In this document: positions 16,331 to 23,997 of the stretch, piece after piece
How the letters are laid out: each line of letters opens with the position of its first letter
Numbering within the stretch: the first letter of the stretch is position 1
DNA from: Brevibacterium gallinarum
GTDB lineage: Bacteria > Actinomycetota > Actinomycetes > Actinomycetales > Brevibacteriaceae
DNA length: 38,893 bases
Assembly: GCF_014836885.1 (NCBI RefSeq)
Contig: NZ_JACSPY010000022.1
Span: forward strand, 1 to 38,893
Direction: 5' to 3'
Made by a program: the position numbers and the translations under genes
Notes under the pieces: generated by a model
What the model saw: only the letters and a program-made list of their open reading frames with translations
Told to the model about the DNA's origin: nothing
The model's database searches: none

Positions 16331-17740
16331 ATGACAGACCAGCACGTCACCGACACCGGCCAGACGGCAGAGACCGGCAGCCGTCCGTACTCCCAGGACG
16401 ATCTGGAACGTGCCCGGCGCGGCAAGGAGCTTGACCGCAAGCACGTCTTCCATTCGTGGTCAGCCCAGGACAAGATCGACCCGATGGCGGTCGTCGCCGC
16501 CCAGGGATCACGGCTGTGGGACGCCGATGGCAACGAGTACATCGACTTCTCCTCGCAGCTGGTCAACACGAACATCGGACACCAGCATCCAACGGTCGTC
16601 AAGGCGATCCAGGACCAGGCCGCCCGGCTGTGCACGATCGCACCACCGCATGCCAACGACGCCCGCTCCGAAGCCGCCCGGCTCATCACCGAACTGGCCC
16701 CCGAGGGCCTCAACAGCGTGTTCTTCACCAACGGCGGTGCCGACGCCAACGAGCACGCCGTGCGCATGGCCCGCCTGCACACCGGCCGCCAGAAGGTCCT
16801 CACGGCCTACCGCAGCTTCCACGGCGGCACCACGCTGGCAGTCAACCTCACCGGCGACCCGCGCCGCTTCGCCAACGACACCCCAGGCGCAGGCGTCGTC
16901 CACTTCATGCCGGCCTACACGTACCGGTCGTACTTCGGCTCAGCCGACGAGACCGAAGAGACCGAGCGGGCCCTGCGCCACCTCGAAGACATGATCGTCC
17001 TCGAAGGGCCGCAGAACATCGCAGCCGTCATGCTCGAGTCGATCCCCGGCACCGCCGGCATCTACGCGCCGCCACCCGGATACCTCGCAGGCGTCCGGGA
17101 GCTGACCCGCAAGTACGGGATCATGTACATCGCCGACGAGGTGATGGCCGGATTCGGCCGCGCCGGCGAATGGTTCGCCATCGACCACTGGGGCGTGACA
17201 CCCGATCTCATCACCTTCGCCAAGGGAGTGAACTCAGGGTACGTACCCCTCGGCGGCGTCATCATCTCCGACGATATCCGCCAGACATTCGCCGAGCGCG
17301 CATACCCCGGCGGACTCACCTACTCCGGGCACCCACTCGCCACCGCGGCCGCGGTCGCCACCATCAACGCCATGCGCGACGAGGCGATGGTCGAGAACGC
17401 CAAGCGACTCGGAGCCGAAGTCATCGGACCGTACCTGGAGAAGATCGAAGCCAACCACCCGTCCGTCGGCGAGGTGCGCGGCATGGGCTGCTTCTGGGCC
17501 ATCGAACTGGTGTCGAACCCCGAAACGCGCGAACCGCTTGCTCCCTACGGCGGCTCGTCCGAGGCGTTGGACCGGGTGACCGCGGAGATCAAGAGGAACG
17601 GCGTCCTGCCGTTCACCAACTTCAACCGCATCCACGTCGTCCCACCGCTCAACACCCCCGACGACGAGGTGCTGGAGGGCCTGAACGTCATCGACCGAGC
17701 ACTCGACATCGCAGACGAATACGTCGAGCGGGTCAATTGA
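16331..17740 (+). CDS. Class III PLP-dependent aminotransferase
   Basis: This 469-residue class III aminotransferase moves an amino group from an omega- or beta-amino compound to a keto acid. The PLP site is clear: D269 in YIADEVMAGFGR binds the ring nitrogen and K298 in LITFAKGVNSGYVPLGGV forms the Schiff base, with FFTNGGADANEHAVRMAR as the phosphate-binding region. The N-terminal RKHVFHSWSAQ is shared with taurine- and beta-alanine-type transaminases. Because it follows mmsA directly, the semialdehyde product of beta-alanine or beta-aminoisobutyrate would be handed to that dehydrogenase; this is inference. An AAAGGAGAACG ribosome site precedes the ATG. Confidence 0.9.
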   Translation: MTDQHVTDTGQTAETGSRPYSQDDLERARRGKELDRKHVFHSWSAQDKIDPMAVVAAQGSRLWDADGNEYIDFSSQLVNTNIGHQHPTVVKAIQDQAARLCTIAPPHANDARSEAARLITELAPEGLNSVFFTNGGADANEHAVRMARLHTGRQKVLTAYRSFHGGTTLAVNLTGDPRRFANDTPGAGVVHFMPAYTYRSYFGSADETEETERALRHLEDMIVLEGPQNIAAVMLESIPGTAGIYAPPPGYLAGVRELTRKYGIMYIADEVMAGFGRAGEWFAIDHWGVTPDLITFAKGVNSGYVPLGGVIISDDIRQTFAERAYPGGLTYSGHPLATAAAVATINAMRDEAMVENAKRLGAEVIGPYLEKIEANHPSVGEVRGMGCFWAIELVSNPETREPLAPYGGSSEALDRVTAEIKRNGVLPFTNFNRIHVVPPLNTPDDEVLEGLNVIDRALDIADEYVERVN

Positions 17741-17837
17741 TATCCCTCGACAGTCCGTGCGTAACTGGGACATGACTGAGAGACATGAGCTGATGGCAAC
17801 GGTCTTCAGCCACATGCCGAAGACAGCACATGGGCGC

Positions 17838-17854
17838 ACGAGCGGAACGCTCGT
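17838..17854 (+). other. Small hairpin in the gap before the transporter genes
   Basis: ACGAGCG-GAA-CGCTCGT is a perfect 7-bp stem with a 3-base loop, 33 bp upstream of the small membrane peptide gene. There is no T-tract. It could be an mRNA processing or stability element separating enzyme and transporter genes, or chance. Confidence 0.3.
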
Positions 17855-17886
17855 CTGACCTCAGCCCTTGAGACGGAAGGAACACG

Positions 17887-18066
17887 ATGTTCGGTTTGCC
17901 AATGGCGACAATCCTCATCATTGTCGGCATCCCACTGCTGTGGATCGCCTACACGCTCATCTTCTTCTTCAGCACCCGCGGCTGGAGCCGAGAAGACGTT
18001 GAACACCCCGATGACTTCGGCGACGCCACACCCGGCGCTCACCCGGCAGCGGGAGGTGCGTCATGA
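17887..18066 (+). CDS. Small membrane peptide, symporter accessory subunit
   Basis: This 59-residue open frame starts MFGLPMATILIIVGIPLL and has one long hydrophobic segment (about residues 7-29, ending FFF) followed by a charged tail WSREDVEHPDDFGD. A GGAAGGAAC ribosome site lies just upstream. Its stop overlaps the symporter start in an ATGA, so it is translationally coupled to the SSS transporter. Small single-span partners encoded directly before SSS symporters are known in bacteria, and the position and topology fit such a role, but no biochemical function can be read from sequence. Confidence 0.8.
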   Translation: MFGLPMATILIIVGIPLLWIAYTLIFFFSTRGWSREDVEHPDDFGDATPGAHPAAGGAS

Positions 18067-19637
18067 GCATCGAGGTCATCTTCCTCATCGTCTACTTCGT
18101 CGCCATGGCCGGGATCGGCCTTTGGTCTGTGCGCGCCGGCTCGAAAGACGAAGAGGGCTTCCTGCTCGGCGGGCGCAGCCTCGGACCGGCGGTCACCGCC
18201 CTGCGCCTGCAGTCCTCGTCGATGTCGGGCTACATGTTCCAGGGCGCCGGTTCGCTCGGCTACACCAACGGCTACTTCGGCCTCTGGTACGCCATGGGCG
18301 ACATCGGCGGCGGTGTGCTCAACCTGTCGGTCCTCGGCCGGCGGATGCGCAAGCTGTCGCAGATGCTCGGCTCGCTCACCTCGATCGAGTACCTCGAACA
18401 CCGCTACCCGTCGGCGTGGACGCGTGCGATCGCAGCGCCCATCGGGCTCGGCTGCATGTTCATGTACGTGCTCTCGCAGTTCATCGCCGGCGGCCAGGGC
18501 CTCGAGATGGTCACCGGCATCCCCTTCCAGTGGGCGATGCTCGTGGCCATCGGCGTCATCGTGCTCTACACGTTCCTCGGCGGCTACCTCGCTGTGGCCT
18601 ACACCGACTTCGTGCAGGCGATCGTCATGGTCATCGGCATGCTGTGGATCCTCATCGGCACGCTCATCGCCGTCGGCGGCCTGACCGCCGGCAACGAGGC
18701 GGTCGGCGAGATCAACCCCAACCTGCTCACCATGTGGGGCCCGGAGGGCTTCGAATCCGTCAAGTGGGGACTCGTCATCGGCGCCCTGCTCATCTTCTCG
18801 ATCGGCTACATGGGGTACCCGCACGTCAACGTCAGCCACATGGCGATGAAGAAGCCGTCGGTCGCCCGAACGGCCGCGCTGTACTCGACCGGATTCAACC
18901 TGCTCTTCGTCCCGGCACCCTATCTCGTCGGTGTCATGGCGCTGGTGCTGCTGCCGAACCTGGCCAATCCGGAGATGGCGGTCTTCGGGGTGGCAGAGCT
19001 CGTGCTGCCGAACTTCGCCGTCGGCATCGTGATGGCAGCGATCATGGCCGCGATCATGTCGACTGCTGACGCGCTGCTGCTGCAGACCGGCACGATCGCC
19101 TCCCACGACATCTTCAAGCGCTTCATCAACAAGAACATCACCGAGAAGCAGTCGGTGTGGGTCTCGCGCATCACGGTGCTCATCTTCGCCACCGTCGGCT
19201 ACATCATCGCCACGACCCGGGCACCGGGCATCGCCGATGTCGTCCTCTTCGCCACGACCATCCTCGGCACCGCATTCGTGCCCGCCTATGTTGCGGCCGT
19301 CTGGTGGAAGAAGGCGAACACCGCAGGTGCGATCGCCTCGATGATCGTCGGCACGATCGTCCCGATCGTCTGGGAGCTCGGCGGGCTCACCGACCTCACC
19401 TCGGTCGACCCGATGGCCAGCGTCGCGATCTCCGCACTCACCCTGGTCATCGTGTCGCTGGCGACGCAGAAGGCCAATCCGGTGCCTGCACACATCCACG
19501 AGATCCTCGTCGAGACCGACAAGGTCGGCCCGATCCCGGCCCGGCTGGCGATGGGGCAGAACAGCGGTCTGGCAGCCCAGGTCCCGGTGGCCGAATACAG
19601 CCAGACCGATCGGGCAGGAGGTGCCCATCGTGACTGA
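18063..19637 (+). CDS. SSS-family sodium:solute symporter
   Basis: This is a 524-residue integral membrane transporter with about 13 hydrophobic segments, of the sodium:solute symporter family (PutP/PanF-like). Typical features include the early GGRSLGPAVTALRLQSSSMSGYMF-type region, the LGGYLAVAYTDFVQAIVM segment and the MAAIMAAIMSTADALLLQTGT helix carrying the sodium-site serines. It is coupled at both ends: its start overlaps the stop of the 59-residue peptide, and its last codons overlap the start of the next unknown gene. Flanking genes (transaminase, mmsA, PLP lyase) suggest an amino acid or beta-amino acid substrate. Confidence 0.9.
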   Translation: MSIEVIFLIVYFVAMAGIGLWSVRAGSKDEEGFLLGGRSLGPAVTALRLQSSSMSGYMFQGAGSLGYTNGYFGLWYAMGDIGGGVLNLSVLGRRMRKLSQMLGSLTSIEYLEHRYPSAWTRAIAAPIGLGCMFMYVLSQFIAGGQGLEMVTGIPFQWAMLVAIGVIVLYTFLGGYLAVAYTDFVQAIVMVIGMLWILIGTLIAVGGLTAGNEAVGEINPNLLTMWGPEGFESVKWGLVIGALLIFSIGYMGYPHVNVSHMAMKKPSVARTAALYSTGFNLLFVPAPYLVGVMALVLLPNLANPEMAVFGVAELVLPNFAVGIVMAAIMAAIMSTADALLLQTGTIASHDIFKRFINKNITEKQSVWVSRITVLIFATVGYIIATTRAPGIADVVLFATTILGTAFVPAYVAAVWWKKANTAGAIASMIVGTIVPIVWELGGLTDLTSVDPMASVAISALTLVIVSLATQKANPVPAHIHEILVETDKVGPIPARLAMGQNSGLAAQVPVAEYSQTDRAGGAHRD

Positions 19638-20244
19638 GGCGCCTGTACAGGAGGCAAGCCCCGCATCGTCGGGCTACGGCACTGCGGTCGCTTTGCAGCT
19701 CGAACCGACGATCACGCGCAGTGAGGCTGAGCAGGTGGTCCGACGCCGCCTCGGCGGTGGAACCGCAGCCGCGCGGCTCGTCCACCACCCGTTCTGGCTC
19801 GTCGAGGTCACTGCGCGCCGCATCCCCGGTCTGCTCGCTCGCCTCCGATCGTCCCGGCGCGCATCCGCTGGCACGCCTGCTGCTGAGGTGAACCCGGAGC
19901 AGACAGCCGCATCGACGATCACGGTGATGGTCGATGCCAAGGGCGGGACGAGCTTCATTTCCAGCGTTCCCGTCGTCGGAGATCGGGTGCCGACGCCCTT
20001 CGCCCTGTTCGGTGAAGAACCCGCTGGTGCTGTTTCAGACACCGCCCGGCAGCTGGTCGCAACCGCCCTGCGCAAACGGTTCCGACTCGGCATGAGCTTC
20101 GAGCTCTCGACCGCGACCCCGCAGCCGATCATGAAACCCAACTGGGTCGTCGACGCCACCGGAAAGGACATCGAGGCGACTGTGCTCGTCGACGGCTTCG
20201 ACAGCTCATACTGGGTGATGAGCGCCGCCAAACTCTCAGCCTGA
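19630..20244 (+). CDS. Conserved-looking protein of unknown function in transporter operon
   Basis: I do not recognise this 204-residue protein. It is predicted cytoplasmic, without signal peptide or membrane span. Residues 25-65 (TRSEAEQVVRRRLGGG, then VHHPFWLVEVTARR) and a later beta-rich part (TITVMVDAKGGTSFISSVP, and KPNWVVDATGKDIEATVLVDGFD near the end) resemble paired small domains of the PepSY or lipoprotein-domain kind, but this is a guess. A GTG at 19630, seven bases after AGGAGG, is preferred; a GTG at 19621 overlaps the ribosome site itself. The gene overlaps the symporter end by 8 bp and is 32 bp before the PLP lyase, so it belongs to the operon. Confidence 0.7.
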   Translation: MTEAPVQEASPASSGYGTAVALQLEPTITRSEAEQVVRRRLGGGTAAARLVHHPFWLVEVTARRIPGLLARLRSSRRASAGTPAAEVNPEQTAASTITVMVDAKGGTSFISSVPVVGDRVPTPFALFGEEPAGAVSDTARQLVATALRKRFRLGMSFELSTATPQPIMKPNWVVDATGKDIEATVLVDGFDSSYWVMSAAKLSA

Positions 20245-20276
20245 GCCGCCGGCGCCATGGACGACAGGAGAAGGTC

Positions 20277-21413
20277 ATGAGCACACGCCGCCTGGTGGTC
20301 AACCCCTTTGCCGCGCCCGAGGCGGTGGCCCCGCCCGCAGACGCCGGAGCTGTGGTGCCCAGGACCTTCCACCAGACTCTGCCCGGATACGAGCCGACTC
20401 CGCTGCGCTCGCTGCCGGCAGCTGCCGAGGCGCTTGGCGTGCGCGCAGTGTGGCTCAAGGACGAGTCGACGCGCATCGGCACGCCGTCGTTCAAGATCCT
20501 CGGCGCCTCATGGGCGACCTGCCGGGTGCTCGCCGACTGGCTCGGGGTTGAGATCGCAGAGGCCGCCGACTTCGCTCTCCTGCGGGCCAAAGTGGCTGCC
20601 GCCGTCGAACAGACTGGCTCACGACCAACGCTGGCGGCGGCAACCGACGGCAACCACGGCCGCGCGGTGGCGATCATGGCCCGGCTGCTCGGGCTGCCCG
20701 CGCGGATCTTCGTCCCAGCCGACATGGTCGCCGAGCGGATTGCCGCCATCGAATCCGAAGGCGCTGCAGTCGAGGTCGTCGACGGTGGTTACGACGACGC
20801 GATCCGCCGCAGCGCCGAAACCGCGAGTGACGATGTGCTCGTCGTCTCCGACACCTCGTGGGAGGGTTACACAGAACCGCCGGCGTGGGTGATCGACGGG
20901 TACTCCACCATGATGGCCGAAGTGCATGAGGCGATCGCCGCCGGTGAGGCAGACGAACCGACTGTTGTGGCCGCTCAGATCGGTGTGGGTGCGTTCGCCG
21001 CTGCGGTGGTGCGCGGCTTCGCCCGCCCGGGTGGCCCGCGCCTCATCGGTGTCGAACCGACCTTGGCCGACTGCGTGGCTGTCAGCATCGAACGCGGCGA
21101 GCTGACTGAGATCCCCGGCCCGCAGACCTCGATCATGGCCGGACTCAACTGCGGGACACCCTCACCCATCGCCTGGCCCGACATGATGACAGGTTTCGAC
21201 GCCTTCGCCACCGCCACCGACGACGATGCCCGCGAAGCGATGCGCCTGCTCGCCCGCGATGGCGTGGTCTCGGGTGAAAGCGGCGCTGCTGGGCTCGCTG
21301 GGCTGCTCGCACACCGGGAGGTGCTCGGTCTCGCCAATGACGATGTCGTGCTTGTCTTCTCGACCGAGGGTGCCACCGACCAGGGTGCCTACGACGAGAT
21401 CATTGGCGCCTGA
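20277..21413 (+). CDS. Diaminopropionate ammonia-lyase-like PLP enzyme
   Basis: This 378-residue fold type II PLP enzyme, of the tryptophan synthase beta superfamily, is closest in motifs to diaminopropionate ammonia-lyase. That enzyme removes ammonia from 2,3-diaminopropionate to give pyruvate. K73 in PSFKILGASWA is the Schiff-base lysine, TDGNHGRAVA the substrate/asparagine loop and QIGVGAFAAAV the phosphate-binding loop; GVVSGESGAAGLAGL closes the site. An ACAGGAGAAGG site precedes the ATG. It ends the mmsA-aminotransferase-symporter run. A related threonine or serine dehydratase activity cannot be excluded. Confidence 0.85.
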   Translation: MSTRRLVVNPFAAPEAVAPPADAGAVVPRTFHQTLPGYEPTPLRSLPAAAEALGVRAVWLKDESTRIGTPSFKILGASWATCRVLADWLGVEIAEAADFALLRAKVAAAVEQTGSRPTLAAATDGNHGRAVAIMARLLGLPARIFVPADMVAERIAAIESEGAAVEVVDGGYDDAIRRSAETASDDVLVVSDTSWEGYTEPPAWVIDGYSTMMAEVHEAIAAGEADEPTVVAAQIGVGAFAAAVVRGFARPGGPRLIGVEPTLADCVAVSIERGELTEIPGPQTSIMAGLNCGTPSPIAWPDMMTGFDAFATATDDDAREAMRLLARDGVVSGESGAAGLAGLLAHREVLGLANDDVVLVFSTEGATDQGAYDEIIGA

Positions 21414-21519
21414 CCGGCACGATCTGCTGACTTGGATCGAATCGGGCCCGTGGACAGTAACCCGGAGTTCAGGTGCTGAATGCCGGGAGTGTCGCGCGAA
21501 AGGCCGATCGTGCGGGGCA

Positions 21520-21759
21520 TTAAGGCAATAGGTCTATCATCTGTGGGCGCGCCTTCATCGCGTGGATGACGAGTTCATTTCCACTGTCGAAAACCAGCAC
21601 CACGGTTTCCAACAGGCGACCGCGGTTGTCGAATCCCAGGCGGAGCTGTCTCGATGGACTGTCGTCGTCGAGCTCTTCTATCCACAGAGCCCAGGTTGCT
21701 GCATGGATCGTGGCTTCAGAGTCGATTCCGTGCTTGAGTGCAGATCGGTGCACTTTCAT
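21520..21759 (-). CDS. Predicted toxin of a type II toxin-antitoxin pair
   Basis: This 79-residue protein begins MKVHRSALKHGIDSEATIHA and has the pattern of a small actinobacterial toxin family usually paired with ribbon-helix-helix antitoxins (helical N-terminus, LGFDNRGRLLETVVLVF strand pair, C-terminal MKARPQMIDLL). It is likely a BrnT/RelE-like RNase fold, though no catalytic residue can be assigned here. Its ATG overlaps the antitoxin stop by 4 bp, the usual coupling of such pairs. The DNA is less G/C-rich than the neighbours. Confidence 0.75.
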   Translation of the reverse strand: MKVHRSALKHGIDSEATIHAATWALWIEELDDDSPSRQLRLGFDNRGRLLETVVLVFDSGNELVIHAMKARPQMIDLLP

Positions 21760-22013
21760 GACAAGGCCAACGCGTCGCGTATCACCTCGGAGCGGGACTT
21801 CCCCTCGCGTTGTGCGCGCGCATCAAGGGCATTGAGTTCTTCTGCCGTCAGTCGTAGGGCAACTACTTGGGACGGTTCTGCACCTCGGCCGGGGCGTCCT
21901 CGACCTCTCTTCTTCAGAGTTTCGACATCGTATCCGGCCTCGGCTTCTGCCGCCCACGCCGCGATCTGCTCCTCAGTGACCGGGGTCCCGTTGATAGTCT
22001 CGCGCTCACTCAT
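21756..22013 (-). CDS. Ribbon-helix-helix (CopG-type) antitoxin
   Basis: This 85-residue DNA-binding antitoxin has the C-terminal segment PSQVVALRLTAEELNALDA followed by REGKSRSEVIRDALAL, a clear ribbon-helix-helix domain. The N-terminal TPVTEEQIAAWAAEAEAGYD and the basic linker KKRGRGRPGR probably bind the toxin and DNA. It precedes the toxin gene with a 4-bp overlap. No ribosome site is visible. A TATAAC box lies eight bases before the ATG, so the operon mRNA is probably leaderless, and a palindrome at the start codon is the likely autoregulatory operator. Confidence 0.82.
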   Translation of the reverse strand: MSERETINGTPVTEEQIAAWAAEAEAGYDVETLKKRGRGRPGRGAEPSQVVALRLTAEELNALDARAQREGKSRSEVIRDALALS

Positions 22014-22027
22014 ACATTAATGTTATA
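22014..22027 (-). promoter_or_regulatory. TA operon -10 box and palindromic operator
   Basis: ACATTAATGT (22014-22023) is a perfect 10-bp palindrome ending at the antitoxin ATG. It partly overlaps TATAAC (22022-22027, minus strand), a good -10 element. An RHH antitoxin bound here would block its own leaderless promoter. Confidence 0.55.
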
Positions 22028-22202
22028 CGAAAATGAGGGGTGCGCATAGCGACGGTTTCGGGCATGTGCGTTGTGCCCCGAATCCCACGGAGTCCGCCGA
22101 TAGGGCCAGCACCTTCTTCGAATCTCTCTGCCTCCATTGCCCGTGGAGCAGTTCACACCCCATGCAAAGTGGAACCATGACGCGAGACATCAACGCCAAA
22201 CC

Positions 22203-22243
22203 AAAAAGAAATCTCGGGACATCGAGCGAACGATGTCCCGAGA
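22203..22243 (-). terminator. Rho-independent terminator of the tRNA gene
   Basis: A perfect 13-bp stem TCTCGGGACATCG/CGATGTCCCGAGA with a 6-base loop is followed on the minus strand by TTTCTTTTT. It lies 10 bases after the tRNA 3' end and is the clearest intrinsic terminator in the window. Confidence 0.9.
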
Positions 22244-22253
22244 CTTCACAAAG

Positions 22254-22326
22254 TGGAGCTAAGGGGAATCGAACCCCTGACCTTCTCATTGCGAACGAGA
22301 CGCTCTACCAACTGAGCTATAGCCCC
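22254..22326 (-). tRNA. tRNA-Ala (anticodon CGC)
   Basis: This 73-base tRNA starts GGGGCTATAGCTCAGTTGG and ends with discriminator A; the acceptor stem GGGGCTA/TAGCTCC contains the G3:U70 pair that identifies alanine tRNAs. The anticodon arm TCTCG-TTCGCAA-TGAGA gives anticodon CGC, reading GCG. The T arm GTCAGGGGTTCGATTCCCCT is standard. The CCA end is not encoded. A terminator follows directly. Confidence 0.95.
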
Positions 22327-22396
22327 AAGGCCGCGCCGCGCGGCGGCGACACCAGTACTGTACTCCTGTCGTCTGGTGACCGCCAAGCAGGTGAGA

Positions 22397-23260
22397 TCAG
22401 CGGAACAGCTGCGCCCGCACCGCGAGATGGTCTGAGGCGAAGGCGTTCTCGGCATGGTCGGGAATGTAGACGGCCTGGCCACCCGTGTCCCGCAGTCCGG
22501 CGTCGGCGGCGGCTTCCGGGTCGGGAGCCTGCCCGAGGTGCCAGCAGTCGGCGACTGTCAGACCGCGGGTGAAGATGAAGTCGATGCGATCGCGCGGTTC
22601 GTCCTCGAGCGTGTGGATCTGCGACCACGTTAACCCCGGTGCTGTCAGCGGATTAGGATGCACAGCCCGGAACGAGTCCCTGAATCCAGCCTCCAGCATC
22701 CGCGTCGTCGCAGGCCACGCAACCTCGGGTCGCAACTGGCCGTCCCAGTCGGCAGGGGAGGGGACGTTGAAATCCCCGGCGATGATGACCGGGGTGCCCT
22801 CCGGCAGCGAGGCGAGCAGCACCTCGGTGGCAGCCAGCACCGCGGCAGCCTGCTCAGCGCGCATCCGCTCACCCTCCTGGGCGAAGACCTCGGCAGCGGC
22901 CTCCGGCAGCTCGCTGGCACGGTAGGGCCCGTAGTCTTCGGGCGCCAAGTGCACCGACCAGACGAGCAGCGGCCCGCCCGGCGCGTCGACGCGGGCGGCG
23001 GTCGCATAGGGTGCGGTGTCGGTCGGCAGGTGGGTGACCGGCCAGCGGCTGGCCACGGCAGTGTCGAAGGCCTGCTGGGCGATCTCATAGCCGAGGCCTC
23101 GGGCGATCGCGATCCCGCCATCACCCCAGCACTCCTGCAGGCATAGGATGTCCGGGGCCTCGTCCTGCATGAGGGCGATCTGCTTGGCCCGCCCATCGGT
23201 CATCTTCGTGCCGCCGAACCACAGGTTCCAGCTCAGCACCGAGATCTCAGCATCCACCAC
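22397..23260 (-). CDS. Endonuclease/exonuclease/phosphatase-family hydrolase
   Basis: This 287-residue metal-dependent phosphodiesterase fold has the family's signature residues: N12 in SWNLWFGG, E43 in CLQECWG, GDFNVPSP with catalytic Asp/Asn, RIDFIF and terminal SDHLAV. Such enzymes cleave phosphodiester bonds in nucleic acids, lipids or small molecules. The start is a GTG at 23260 (or 23257) just after GGAGG; it overlaps the preceding HAD gene by about 28 bp. It is the last gene of the ABC import operon, so a small-molecule phosphodiester imported by that system is a plausible substrate. A DNA repair role is less likely given the context. Confidence 0.85.
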   Translation of the reverse strand: MVDAEISVLSWNLWFGGTKMTDGRAKQIALMQDEAPDILCLQECWGDGGIAIARGLGYEIAQQAFDTAVASRWPVTHLPTDTAPYATAARVDAPGGPLLVWSVHLAPEDYGPYRASELPEAAAEVFAQEGERMRAEQAAAVLAATEVLLASLPEGTPVIIAGDFNVPSPADWDGQLRPEVAWPATTRMLEAGFRDSFRAVHPNPLTAPGLTWSQIHTLEDEPRDRIDFIFTRGLTVADCWHLGQAPDPEAAADAGLRDTGGQAVYIPDHAENAFASDHLAVRAQLFR

Positions 23261-23997
23261 GCCTCCTGCACAGCGCTGTCACCAGCGACATCGGCCGGCT
23301 CACCGCTGACGCTCACCTGTGTCAGCGAGGTCAGCCGGTGCCGGCACGTGAGCTCAATACCGGCATCGGGGTTGACGCCGGTGACGATCATGCCGGCCGC
23401 GGTCGCCGCCTGCGAGCCGACCGGCGAGTCCTCGAACGCGATGCAGGCAGCCGGCTCGACGCCGAGGGCCCGGGCGGCGGCGAGGTAGAGGTCGGGGGCC
23501 GGTTTGCCGGCGGCGACGTCCTCGACGGTGCACACCCGCGTGATGTGCTCGGCCAGACCGCTTGCCGCGAGCATCATGCGCACATCGACCCGCCGGCCGT
23601 TGCTCGCCACCGCGACCGGCACGCGTGCGGCGAGGGCAGTGATGAGCTCGGCCGCCCCCGGCATCTGCGGCACACCTGCAGCCAGCCGGGCGGAGTAGTC
23701 GGCGTCGAACTCGGCCTGCAGCTCACAGCGCAGCCGGGCCTGCGAACCTGCCGCCCGCGGGTGGCCTGCGTCGACGAGCCGGGCGAGGACCGCCTCGGCG
23801 GCGGCATCGGAGGCCAGCCCGGTGAGCGGGGTGAGGTCGGCACCGGCCATGCCGTGGCGGGCGTGGAAGTCGGCGAGCATCGCCAGCCACACGGATTCGG
23901 AGTCGAACAGCAGCCCGTCGCAGTCGAAGATCGCCGCCTGCACCTGCTCGCTGGCCGCACCCGAGGCGGTGGTCGCAAGCGTGAGGGTGGCGCTCAT
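23233..23997 (-). CDS. HAD-superfamily phosphatase
   Basis: This 254-residue haloacid-dehalogenase hydrolase of the beta-phosphoglucomutase/phosphatase type should remove phosphate from a small molecule. Motif I FDCDGLLFDSE (nucleophile D25, acid D27), motif II VAVASNG, the lysine in GKPAPDLYLAA and motif III IAFEDSPVG are intact, with a helical cap between residues 35 and 110. The start overlaps the ABC ATPase stop by 4 bp, and its end overlaps the EEP hydrolase gene. This tight coupling says it works on the imported compound or its first breakdown product. Confidence 0.88.
   Translation of the reverse strand: MSATLTLATTASGAASEQVQAAIFDCDGLLFDSESVWLAMLADFHARHGMAGADLTPLTGLASDAAAEAVLARLVDAGHPRAAGSQARLRCELQAEFDADYSARLAAGVPQMPGAAELITALAARVPVAVASNGRRVDVRMMLAASGLAEHITRVCTVEDVAAGKPAPDLYLAAARALGVEPAACIAFEDSPVGSQAATAAGMIVTGVNPDAGIELTCRHRLTSLTQVSVSGEPADVAGDSAVQEAWWMLRSRC

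Noticed and set aside
17838..17854. Riboswitch before the transporter genes
   Set aside because: Only a single short hairpin is visible, with no conserved aptamer-like core or terminator/antiterminator pair.
18039..19628. A 529-codon minus-strand frame opposite the SSS symporter
   Set aside because: Its product is a low-complexity His/Asp/Arg-rich sequence, while the plus strand encodes a full symporter with ribosome coupling.
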